A DNA stretch of 53,006 nucleotides, from the NCBI RefSeq assembly GCF_003313465.1, contig NZ_KZ845680.1, forward strand, positions 1 to 53,006, written 5' to 3'. The position numbers and the translations under genes are program-made. Each line of letters begins with the position of its first letter. Position 1 is the stretch's first letter. The DNA comes from Thermoflavimicrobium daqui. Lineage in GTDB: Bacteria > Bacillota > Bacilli > Thermoactinomycetales > Thermoactinomycetaceae. The notes under the pieces are model-generated. The model ran no database searches and was not told where the DNA came from. It saw only the letters and a program-made list of their open reading frames with translations. This document shows positions 6,970 to 14,853 of the stretch, one piece after another.

Positions 6970-9900
6970 TTATAATACCATCTCTAACTCTCGTTCAATT
7001 CCCATTTCGGCGAGCTTTTTCCATAGTGGTTCCATGGTTTGTTCTGGATTGAGATAGAAAGAACTACCGCGAATACGCCAAAATGTCCAACCCGCTCGCT
7101 CTAAAATTTGTTGTCGTTGTATCGCTTCATGCCACCTTTTACCACCTTGCCACCGATCTCCAATACATTCAACTGCTAGGCGATTTTGTGTTCCTTCGAT
7201 GATTAGATCAATCCGATGTCGTCCGATTTGTACCTGTGGATATACCTGAAAACCTTTGGATCGGATCAATCGATATACATCTAATTCAAATTGAGACTCA
7301 CAAAGTTCTTCTGGGTTTTCTATTTTTTGAAGTTTAAATTTAGTCTCTTGGCAATGATGGAGTAGGCGATAGCGTAGATCTTCGGGATTTAACCGTGTTA
7401 ACTCTACCGAATGATAGAGTCGCATCTGATTTCTAGCTCGACTGGCTGCAACATTAAAACGTTGTTTGAGATCTTTTCGAACCAGTGTTTGGAAACGAAC
7501 ATTGGTGGCGACCACCATTGATAAAAATATAATATCGCGTTCATTTCCTTGAAAGGTATAGGCGTCTCCGCAAATAATCTGATGTTGTAAGATCTTTTCT
7601 TCTCCAATGGTATCTCTCAACTTGCTTTCGATTAATTCTGCTTGTTCATGCCCCAGTAGGGATATCACACCGATCGTATGAGTTTGAAAAGCAGGATCTT
7701 TCACCATTTGTGTCATATCATGAACGATGGCCTCTGCTTCAGCTTCATTGATTTTACGGGTTTCATGTCGAAAGCCATCCACTTTGATCGCAAGTAGAGG
7801 TGGGTCTATTCTCTCTTGCTGAGTTGAAAGCCGTAAGGGGATAATTTCCCCCTCATAACATAGATGATTAGAAAACTCAATAATCTCTGGGACGGAACGA
7901 AAATGCTCTCGTAGCATGAGTTTACTAGGGAAAATTCGTACAGCGATATCATATAAAGATGTTTGTAGATCTAAGCTATTTGCTTGTGGAATGTCATATA
8001 AATAACGTTCGATCAGTCTGTGTATTTCCGAGTGATCAATCCCAACAGTAGCTGGGCTGATCTGCTCATCGTCTCCTACGATGACCGCTTTTTTGGCTCG
8101 AAGTAAAGCGGACAAAGCGAAAATATCACTCTGGCTACTTTCGTCCACGATGATCACATCGAATTTTTCGTTATATATGCTGATATTTTCGATAACCCGA
8201 TCAATTGGCATAATCCAGACAGGGATTGTGGTTTGACACACTTTCATTTCCTTTTTTGCTTCCTGTCGATATTGATGTGCAAACTTTCCTGTTCCTCTGC
8301 CGATTTTTTTGATATAGTATCGCCAATTCATTAAGGAGCGCCTTTTTGGTTCGGTAATGCGAGTGATTTGCTCACGCCATGCCGACTTTGCAACGAGCTG
8401 TTCGATTAGTCTTCGTTCTCGTCTTTCTTCTTCTTGAAGCTTGGCTTCTAATTTTTCAGGAGAAAGTGAGTTTAGTTTCTCGATGAGTGTATAAACTCTA
8501 CGCCAATCCCAAGCTGCTTTCCAATTGCTTGGAAATGGTTCTGCTGTGCCCATTTTTTTGCATAATTGCTCTGCCCATAAAGGAGCCTTATTTTCAATCT
8601 TACGAATTAAGCTTTTCCATTCATCATATTGTTCGAGTGATGCTTGTAATTTTTTGACTTGCTCATAGGCATCCGCCCATGTTTTTTCATCTTTATTTAG
8701 ATAAGCTTGATATAACGTCTGACAAAGTGGATGACTATGAATGTTTTCCATCCATTTACGCAGTTGTTTCTGCTTGGCTTCATCCGTGCGTTGCCAATTT
8801 TGGAATTGAATATGGATTTTAGTAGCTTGGATTGCTTGTTTTAACTCTTGCAAAGATTCGAAGCGATTCCAAGCGAAATGGAGCGGTAACTTGACATCTA
8901 AACAATTTTCTCTTATCTCCTGAATCTGCTTTCCTAGACTGAAAACTTGCTCGAAATATTTTAATTGATGATCCGCTGTAGCGATATAGCGGGGATCTGA
9001 AATAGATAAAGTAGGACCTTTGACAGATTGGAGAGTCGTATTCCATTTGCGGATAAGACGCTCTTTTTTCTCTAGTAATGTGACATAGTGAAGTAGGATT
9101 TCAACATCTTCCACTGATTGAATCGTTCGCCCTTCTATCACTGGGAAATCCAATAAATATCTTAATTTCCTTCCAGAAGTTATTAGGAAAAATGTACTTA
9201 ATCTTTTATGAGTTTTCAGTCGTTCAGCGATTAGATTTAGATCTTGAACTAATTGATGCTTAGGTATATCTGGAATATTTAAATCGTATTCAGCCACTCG
9301 ATTCTGAATACGGCTTATTTCTTCTAAAGCATTTTTTACATAGATAAACAAATCGATCCAGATCTTTTGCCGTTCACCATCGGCGATCCAATCATCTAAG
9401 ATATTCTGAAAATGAGAAGTTGATAGGATATCTTGATGGTATAAAACGGGGTCTAATTTTGCTTCTAATTGTGAAAGCCATTCTGCTTTATAAGGCAAGT
9501 TATATTTTTCAAGTAAGATATGAGATTCTTCCATCTGTGCCTTTAATTGATTGCCGACTTGGACCCACTGTGAAAAGGAGTCAGGTGGATCAATAAGAAT
9601 TAAATCAGGTAATTTTTGCTGTGATATTTGTTCGATATTGGGTGGAAACTCCTTGAGCATCTTCCATAATTGGCGCATTTCTTGATCGCTGAGTGGTGGG
9701 AGAGAATGAATGGGATCGGGAATCCACCCTAAGCTAGGCTGAAGTTTGCTCAGACGCTGAGCTGTCTCCAGTGGATTCAGCTTTTCGCCATCCCAGTTAA
9801 TTTCTTGCGTATCGTATTCAGCGATCTTTTGTAGCTTTCCACGTATTTGTGCGATATGTTTTCGTGTCTCTTTTAGCTCCTGCTCTAGTCTTTGAATTTC

Positions 9901-11238
9901 TTCTCCCAGTTTCCTCAAGTTGATGGAGTCCACTTCATAAGAGATCGAGCGAATGGCATTTTCAATCTCTTGGATCGATTTTGAATCTCGCCCGAGTAAT
10001 GATACACAGAGTGAACGGATGGATGCAGGTATTTTATCGGCAAGTACTCGCAAAGCAGGTTCTTTGTGACTAGTAACAAGTACTTTTTTTCCATGTGCTA
10101 GCAAGTGGGAAATTAGATTGGCAATGGTATGACTTTTTCCGGTTCCAGGGGGTCCTTGTACCGTGACAGCGTAACTTTCAGCAAGGCGACGGGCGATATC
10201 TTTTTGTTCTTCATTGGCTGGAAGTGGAAAATAAAGATCTTTGCCAATACTTTCCCATTCCTTTTGCTCTAATTCATCGGGAGGACTTACATCTACCTGT
10301 ATTAATGACTGAATAGATTTCGGTATGGTCAAATTGTTATCGAGAGCTTTTATGACTGTACGTAGTTCATCTTTCCAGATCTGGCTTGACTTTTTGCGTA
10401 TAAACCAGACAGTCCGGTCTAATATAGTAGGAATTTCTGTGGAGGGTACCTCACTTGTTTCAGAAATAAATTGCCCTTTGGGATGAATGGAATGGATAAT
10501 CTTTTGATAAAATAAATAGATCTCTTCAGATGATAAAGGATTGGGTTGTATCTCTTCGATAGAAGTACGTATATCCGATATGAAGGACTCATTGGGTAGA
10601 TCAAGACCTGCTAACATTTCAGTTTCGAAGATCGTTCCCTGACTGGTCGGAGATAAAGTAAAGATCCCTTTTTGTGGTTGAAAGTCGATTTCCAATCGGG
10701 TAATAAATAAAGGATGATAAATGGTCCCTTTATCATGTTTCCAATTTAAAATGCCATGTCCGAAGGCGACCTCGAATCGTTCTCCTTCACGTTTCATTTG
10801 TTGTTCAAGTGTAAATAAGCGAATATATAACTTTTGTATTGCTTTTCTGCGCCGAGTTTCTTCTGCCCAGTTTTTCCACGCGTTTAGCCAAGTATGATAA
10901 TGACGAGTTCGATCCATAGAGTCTGTGAAATACTCGGTTTGACTATTATTTTTAGTTTGCTCAAGCACTTGAGGTAGAACCGTTTCGTCTTCATAGTTTG
11001 TGGATAACCAAGAGCGGAAGGAATCATGGGGCTCTGGTGGTGGGATAATCGTTTGCTTATGTACTTCTAACCAAGCATCAGGATCTTTCCCTGTTCCAAA
11101 TAGATAGCATCCATCACCTTGTGGGAAATCTTCAATAAATAGATATGTTTCAACGTCTTGAATTCGGCGAATCGGCGGCGAGGACAAGTTTTTAATCGCA
11201 AGTAAGTACTCAAAAATTTGCTTTGCCCTGGCTGTCAT
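6970..11238 (-). CDS. Large SF1 helicase with C-terminal nuclease-like domain
   Basis: 1422 residues from ATG 11238, chosen because AAAGGA lies about ten bases before it; a GTG nine bases upstream would sit on the ribosome site. Walker A (VQGPPGTGKSHTIANL) is near residue 365 and Walker B (VIIVDESSQSDIFAL) near 1030. A roughly 650-residue mostly helical insertion lies between them. Later helicase motifs are ICGDAYTFQGNERDII (about 1230) and FNVAASRARNQMRLYHSV. This is the UPF1/Dna2-like AAA_11/AAA_12 layout of SF1. The last 100 residues (FELDVYRLIRSKGF, GRHRIDLIIE, LAVECIGDRW, GWTFWRIRGS) resemble the DUF559/Vsr-like nuclease fold found at the end of such helicases. Related proteins occur in phage-defence loci. 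The gene stands alone with its own terminator. A defence role is inference. Confidence 0.8.
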   Translation of the reverse strand: MTARAKQIFEYLLAIKNLSSPPIRRIQDVETYLFIEDFPQGDGCYLFGTGKDPDAWLEVHKQTIIPPPEPHDSFRSWLSTNYEDETVLPQVLEQTKNNSQTEYFTDSMDRTRHYHTWLNAWKNWAEETRRRKAIQKLYIRLFTLEQQMKREGERFEVAFGHGILNWKHDKGTIYHPLFITRLEIDFQPQKGIFTLSPTSQGTIFETEMLAGLDLPNESFISDIRTSIEEIQPNPLSSEEIYLFYQKIIHSIHPKGQFISETSEVPSTEIPTILDRTVWFIRKKSSQIWKDELRTVIKALDNNLTIPKSIQSLIQVDVSPPDELEQKEWESIGKDLYFPLPANEEQKDIARRLAESYAVTVQGPPGTGKSHTIANLISHLLAHGKKVLVTSHKEPALRVLADKIPASIRSLCVSLLGRDSKSIQEIENAIRSISYEVDSINLRKLGEEIQRLEQELKETRKHIAQIRGKLQKIAEYDTQEINWDGEKLNPLETAQRLSKLQPSLGWIPDPIHSLPPLSDQEMRQLWKMLKEFPPNIEQISQQKLPDLILIDPPDSFSQWVQVGNQLKAQMEESHILLEKYNLPYKAEWLSQLEAKLDPVLYHQDILSTSHFQNILDDWIADGERQKIWIDLFIYVKNALEEISRIQNRVAEYDLNIPDIPKHQLVQDLNLIAERLKTHKRLSTFFLITSGRKLRYLLDFPVIEGRTIQSVEDVEILLHYVTLLEKKERLIRKWNTTLQSVKGPTLSISDPRYIATADHQLKYFEQVFSLGKQIQEIRENCLDVKLPLHFAWNRFESLQELKQAIQATKIHIQFQNWQRTDEAKQKQLRKWMENIHSHPLCQTLYQAYLNKDEKTWADAYEQVKKLQASLEQYDEWKSLIRKIENKAPLWAEQLCKKMGTAEPFPSNWKAAWDWRRVYTLIEKLNSLSPEKLEAKLQEEERRERRLIEQLVAKSAWREQITRITEPKRRSLMNWRYYIKKIGRGTGKFAHQYRQEAKKEMKVCQTTIPVWIMPIDRVIENISIYNEKFDVIIVDESSQSDIFALSALLRAKKAVIVGDDEQISPATVGIDHSEIHRLIERYLYDIPQANSLDLQTSLYDIAVRIFPSKLMLREHFRSVPEIIEFSNHLCYEGEIIPLRLSTQQERIDPPLLAIKVDGFRHETRKINEAEAEAIVHDMTQMVKDPAFQTHTIGVISLLGHEQAELIESKLRDTIGEEKILQHQIICGDAYTFQGNERDIIFLSMVVATNVRFQTLVRKDLKQRFNVAASRARNQMRLYHSVELTRLNPEDLRYRLLHHCQETKFKLQKIENPEELCESQFELDVYRLIRSKGFQVYPQVQIGRHRIDLIIEGTQNRLAVECIGDRWQGGKRWHEAIQRQQILERAGWTFWRIRGSSFYLNPEQTMEPLWKKLAEMGIERELEMVL

Positions 11239-11247
11239 AAAGAACAC

Positions 11248-11847
11248 GTCCTTTCCATGAGAATAGTATATAGAAGGTTTATGTATTGAGCAAAGCTTCT
11301 CTACAATATAAGTATAGAATGATTTAAAATAAATCCATCTGATTAGAGAGTAATCTCTTATTTAAAAGAATCGGTGAATGAGTGGTGTCGATTAACCAAA
11401 AATAAATAGAAGAGCATTTTTCGGCTAAGTCGACCTCATACCTCGAAGAAACAATATGAAACCGCTTAATATGATTGAAATGGAGTAAGAGTTAGTTTGT
11501 AGAAAGTGACTAAGTATTGTGTTATGCTTTACTCGCACTGCTTATGGATATGGTGAATAGTAGTGAAGAAGTCACTAGCAAATAATGATGCTCATTTGTA
11601 ATAACCTTGGCTGGATCATTGATGTTGGAAAAATAAAAATTAGGATACGGGATGTAATTACCCGATTTTCAAAGGTTTGATGTTTCTATACAAAAGAGGA
11701 AAGTGGATATATCATATAAAAACCTTTCAGTAATAGGTAAATATATTTGTGTTATCAAATTATATAATCCTATATCGATTAATTATATACTTATTTATAT
11801 ATGTTTTATTTCGGGTATTTTTTATCATTTTATAGAGGTGGAAAAAG
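11248..11847. other. Intergenic region with dispersed repeat and purU promoter area
   Basis: These 600 bp hold no convincing gene. At 11412-11442 is one copy of a dispersed repeat (shared core TAAGTCGACCTCAT, see 21170-21196). A possible purU promoter is TTGTGT, 18 bp, TATATC near 11750-11780. The last 150 bp are strongly AT-rich. No known riboswitch was recognised. Confidence 0.5.
11412..11442 (-). repeat. Dispersed repeat, copy 1 (GAGGTCGACTTAG core)
   Basis: On the minus strand it reads GGTATGAGGTCGACTTAGCC, then GAAAAATGCTCT. Copy 2 (21170-21196) shares a 14-bp identical core, ATGAGGTCGACTTA, and similar flanks. It may be a remnant of an insertion-sequence end. Confidence 0.6.
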
Positions 11848-12732
11848 ATGAAGCAATTAATACCACATCAAGTGAAAAAAGGGGAAGTAGGAAGACTGCT
11901 TGTTTCTTGTGTGGATCAACCGGGTATTACCATGGGCATCTCCCGCTTTCTAAATGAGCAGGGAGCGAACTTAAGTAATTCGGAACAATATGTTGTCGGG
12001 GATCACTTTTTTCTAAGAGTCGAGTTTCGATTCGATGATTTATCAGAAAACATTGAAGAGCTGAGGAAAGAGTTTGCCAGAATTGCTGAACCCTTTGAAA
12101 TGGAATGGCGTATGATTCCTGCATCGCGTAAGCATCGTATGGCTATCTTTGTATCTAAAGCAGATCATTGTTTAGAAGACTTACTTTGGCGTTGGCGAAA
12201 TAAAGAGCTAGATGCTGAGATTACCATGGTGGTTAGTAACCATTTAGATTTAAAGCCTTTGGTCGAACCCTATGGAATTCCTTATTATCATATACCAGTG
12301 ACTAAAGAAACAAGAGAAGAAGCCGCTCGCAAACAAGCTGAGCTTCTTCAAGCAGAAAAGATTGATACGATTGTTTTAGCCCGTTATATGCAAATTATCC
12401 CGAATTGGATGGTTAAGGAGTATAAGAATCGGATGATTAATATCCATCATTCTTTCTTACCCGCATTTGAGGGAGCCAAGCCATATCATCGTGCTTATGA
12501 CCGAGGAGTTAAATTAGTAGGAGCGACTGCTCACTATGTAACTTCAGAACTCGATAAAGGTCCAATTATCGAGCAAGACGTGCAACGAATCAGCCATCTA
12601 GACACGGTTAGGGATATCGTACGAATTGGTAAAGATACAGAGCGGTTAGTTCTAGCTCGTGCTGTTCGTTGGCACTTGAACGATCGGGTATGGGTAACAG
12701 GGAATAAAACGATTGTTTTTTCCGGTACATGA
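11848..12732 (+). CDS. purU: Formyltetrahydrofolate deformylase PurU
   Basis: 294 residues, the usual length. It hydrolyses 10-formyl-THF to formate and THF, balancing one-carbon units. An N-terminal ACT domain (about 14-90: LLVSCVDQPGITMGISRFL) is followed by the formyl transferase fold, with the folate-site pattern RYMQIIPNWMV and catalytic INIHHSFLPAFEGAKPYHRAYDRGVKLVGATAHYVT. The Asn and His of 'NIHHSFLP' and the Asp of 'ELDKGPIIEQD' are in place. The GAGGTGG ribosome site is six bases before ATG 11848. Single gene with a terminator at 12801-12831. No purine gene lies nearby. Confidence 0.95.
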   Translation: MKQLIPHQVKKGEVGRLLVSCVDQPGITMGISRFLNEQGANLSNSEQYVVGDHFFLRVEFRFDDLSENIEELRKEFARIAEPFEMEWRMIPASRKHRMAIFVSKADHCLEDLLWRWRNKELDAEITMVVSNHLDLKPLVEPYGIPYYHIPVTKETREEAARKQAELLQAEKIDTIVLARYMQIIPNWMVKEYKNRMINIHHSFLPAFEGAKPYHRAYDRGVKLVGATAHYVTSELDKGPIIEQDVQRISHLDTVRDIVRIGKDTERLVLARAVRWHLNDRVWVTGNKTIVFSGT

Positions 12733-12800
12733 AAAAGTCGATCGATACAATGTTTGAGTCTGTCGATAAAATTCGCCACAGCAAAGACTTTAGGTAAGCT

Positions 12801-12831
12801 AAAACCATTCCGTAGTTGGGATGGTTTTTTG
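12801..12831 (+). terminator. purU terminator
   Basis: An AAAACCAT...ATGGTTTT stem with an inner CC/GG pair and a TTTTTT tail, about 70 bp after the purU stop. Confidence 0.75.
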
Positions 12832-12929
12832 CTATGAGACTATCCTTTTTTATAGAAATAGGTATTTTAAAAAGGATTATTGCATAAAAGTGAACTGAAA
12901 CCATTTTATAAAAGAGAGGTAGGGATGGA

Positions 12930-13307
12930 ATGAAATCGATTAATAAGTGGAGATGTATGGTGGTATCAACTATTGCATTAACATTCTTACTTGGACTAAA
13001 TGGTGAGGCATTTGCAGCTAGACATGGTGTCCACCTGTCGGGAAGCGGTCCTGTTTATACAGGCTGGTTTTCACCAGGTTCAAGAACCGTCACTGTTTCA
13101 GTTGAGACTCATAATAACCTCAATGTCGGGTTTGATTTATTTGATAATCATGGAAATGCGATTGCCAATGGTACGATTAAAGACAAAGGAAAGAGAGTTG
13201 TAAAGGCGTCAACACATCGTGGAAATTCATATCGTCTTCGACTCAGATGTCAAGAACCAAGGTGGAACATGACAAAATGTCGAGCTTATGGAGAGGTTTC
13301 CTGGTAA
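12930..13307 (+). CDS. Small secreted protein of unknown function
   Basis: 125 residues with a clear Sec signal peptide: basic start MKSINKWRC, hydrophobic core, and an Ala-x-Ala cleavage site near AFAA (about residue 29). The mature part is about 96 residues, rich in Gly, Ser, Asn and Arg, and looks all-beta (VYTGWFSPGSRTVTVSVET, FDLFDNHGNAIANGTI). Two Cys (RCQEPRWNMTKC) could form a disulfide outside the cell. No family was recognised. The AGAGAGG ribosome site is several bases upstream of ATG 12930. It is flanked by terminators on both sides and so is transcribed alone. Confidence 0.75.
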   Translation: MKSINKWRCMVVSTIALTFLLGLNGEAFAARHGVHLSGSGPVYTGWFSPGSRTVTVSVETHNNLNVGFDLFDNHGNAIANGTIKDKGKRVVKASTHRGNSYRLRLRCQEPRWNMTKCRAYGEVSW

Positions 13308-13334
13308 TGATATCGTAGAAAAAATGATCTTTAC

Positions 13335-13374
13335 AAAGGAGAAGTCCTCTTTTGAGGTATCTTCTCCTTTTTTA
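13335..13374 (+). terminator. Terminator after the secreted-protein gene
   Basis: AAAGGAGAAG (13335-13344) with CTTCTCCTTT (13361-13370), an inner CCTC/GAGG stem, and a T run. Confidence 0.85.
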
Positions 13375-13390
13375 GTCATTCTAAAGCTAC

Positions 13391-13419
13391 TTAACAATTG
13401 TGTTTAGAAAGTGTATTCT
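13391..13419 (+). promoter_or_regulatory. Promoter of hen1-pnkp
   Basis: TTAACA (13391-13396), a 17-bp spacer, TATTCT (13414-13419), a sigma-A-like pair 37 bp before hen1. No sigma-54 -24/-12 element is seen here, unlike the E. coli rtc RNA-repair operon. Confidence 0.5.
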
Positions 13420-13455
13420 ATAAATTAGAAAATAATTGATGAGAGAGGAAGAAAC

Positions 13456-14853
13456 ATGTATTTATCTATTACATCAACACATCAACCAGCGACTGACTTA
13501 GGTTTTTTATTACATAAACATCCAGCACGTGCACAGTCTTTTTCGCTATCTTTTGGACAAGTTCATGTATTTTATCCAGAAGCTTCAGAAGGTCGCTGTA
13601 CAGCGACCTTACTCTTAGATATTGACCCCATTGGACTCATTCGTGGGGGACAGAAATCGTCGCATTTTAAGTATGTCAATGATCGCCCATATGTTGCATC
13701 TTCTTTTTTAAGTGTAGCGATTGCTCAAGTATATTCATCCGCTTTGTCAGGACGATGTAAGCAATATCCTGAGCTGGTGGAAAAGAGAATTCCACTTGAA
13801 GCAACGTTAGCTGCAATTCCCTCACGTGGTGGAAAACAACTGATTAAGAGGTTATTTGAGCCTTTAGGTTATGAAATTCAATTAATAGAAATTCCTTTAG
13901 ATGAACAGTTTCCTGAATGGGGAAGAAGCCCTTATTATCAGCTTACTTTACGTCAAGAAATTGGTCTTAAGGACTTATTATCTCATTTATATGTGTTAAT
14001 TCCTGTTTTGGATAATCAAAAGCACTACTTCGTAGGAGAAGATGAGCTAGGTAAGCTGTTCAAGCATGGAGAAAAATGGCTATCTACTCATCCTGAATAT
14101 GAGCTAATTACAAAGCGTTACCTAAAGTATAGTAATAAGCTCGTAGCTACCGCTATTTCACATTTGGAAGAATTGCATAACCCGATGCTTGATGATGAAG
14201 AGTCAGAGGAATTAGAAGAAAAAGCGGAAAAGCCATTTCGCTTACATGATATTCGTCTACAGCAAGTGGTCGATCAGCTCAAGTTATTGGGAGCAAAAAG
14301 TGTATTGGATCTCGGATGTGGTGACGGTAAGTTATTACGATTGCTTGGTAATGAAAAGTGTTTTACCCGGATTGTCGGTGTAGATGTTTCTTACACTTCT
14401 TTGCAAATTGCGAAATCCAGACTCGAACGGCAAAAAATGAATCAGGTGGAGTTATGGCACGGGTCTGTATTATATCGGGATAAGCGATGGATTGGATTTG
14501 ATGCTGCAACAGTAGTCGAAGTGATTGAGCATTTGGAAATAGAGCAACTTTCTGCTTTTGAACAGATATTATTCGGCCATGCACGACACAACATCGTTAT
14601 TTTAACCACACCCAATGTGGAGTACAATGTACGCTTTGAAAGTCTGGCATCTGGACAATTTCGCCATAAGGATCATCGATTTGAATGGACACGGGCAGAG
14701 TTTCAAGCTTGGGCAAAGCAAGTTGCTAATCGATTTGAGTATGAAGTGAAGTGGGCTTCGGTAGGACCAATTGATGAAGAAGTAGGAAGCCCTACACAAA
14801 TGGCTATATTTCAATTAAGAAATGGTGAGGTTCATGGAGATAACAATTCCTAA
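13456..14853 (+). CDS. hen1: Bacterial Hen1, RNA 3'-terminal 2'-O-methyltransferase
   Basis: 465 residues, the size of full bacterial Hen1. The N-terminal half (about 1-240, MYLSITSTHQPATDLGFLLHKHP) is the Hen1-specific domain that contacts and activates Pnkp ligase. The C-terminal half is a SAM methyltransferase: VLDLGCGDGKLLRLL (about 283-297), the metal-binding EVIEHLE (about 353-359) and a later conserved His in RHKDHRFEWTRAEF. In known systems Hen1 methylates the 2'-OH at the cut before ligation, so the repaired RNA resists being cut again by the same ribotoxin. It overlaps pnkp by 20 bp, which implies coupled translation. Confidence 0.95.
   Translation: MYLSITSTHQPATDLGFLLHKHPARAQSFSLSFGQVHVFYPEASEGRCTATLLLDIDPIGLIRGGQKSSHFKYVNDRPYVASSFLSVAIAQVYSSALSGRCKQYPELVEKRIPLEATLAAIPSRGGKQLIKRLFEPLGYEIQLIEIPLDEQFPEWGRSPYYQLTLRQEIGLKDLLSHLYVLIPVLDNQKHYFVGEDELGKLFKHGEKWLSTHPEYELITKRYLKYSNKLVATAISHLEELHNPMLDDEESEELEEKAEKPFRLHDIRLQQVVDQLKLLGAKSVLDLGCGDGKLLRLLGNEKCFTRIVGVDVSYTSLQIAKSRLERQKMNQVELWHGSVLYRDKRWIGFDAATVVEVIEHLEIEQLSAFEQILFGHARHNIVILTTPNVEYNVRFESLASGQFRHKDHRFEWTRAEFQAWAKQVANRFEYEVKWASVGPIDEEVGSPTQMAIFQLRNGEVHGDNNS

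Noticed and set aside
14822-14833. Earlier start for pnkp
   Set aside because: ATG 14822 has no ribosome site; ATG 14834 has GGTGAGG, although close. It was kept as an alternative only.
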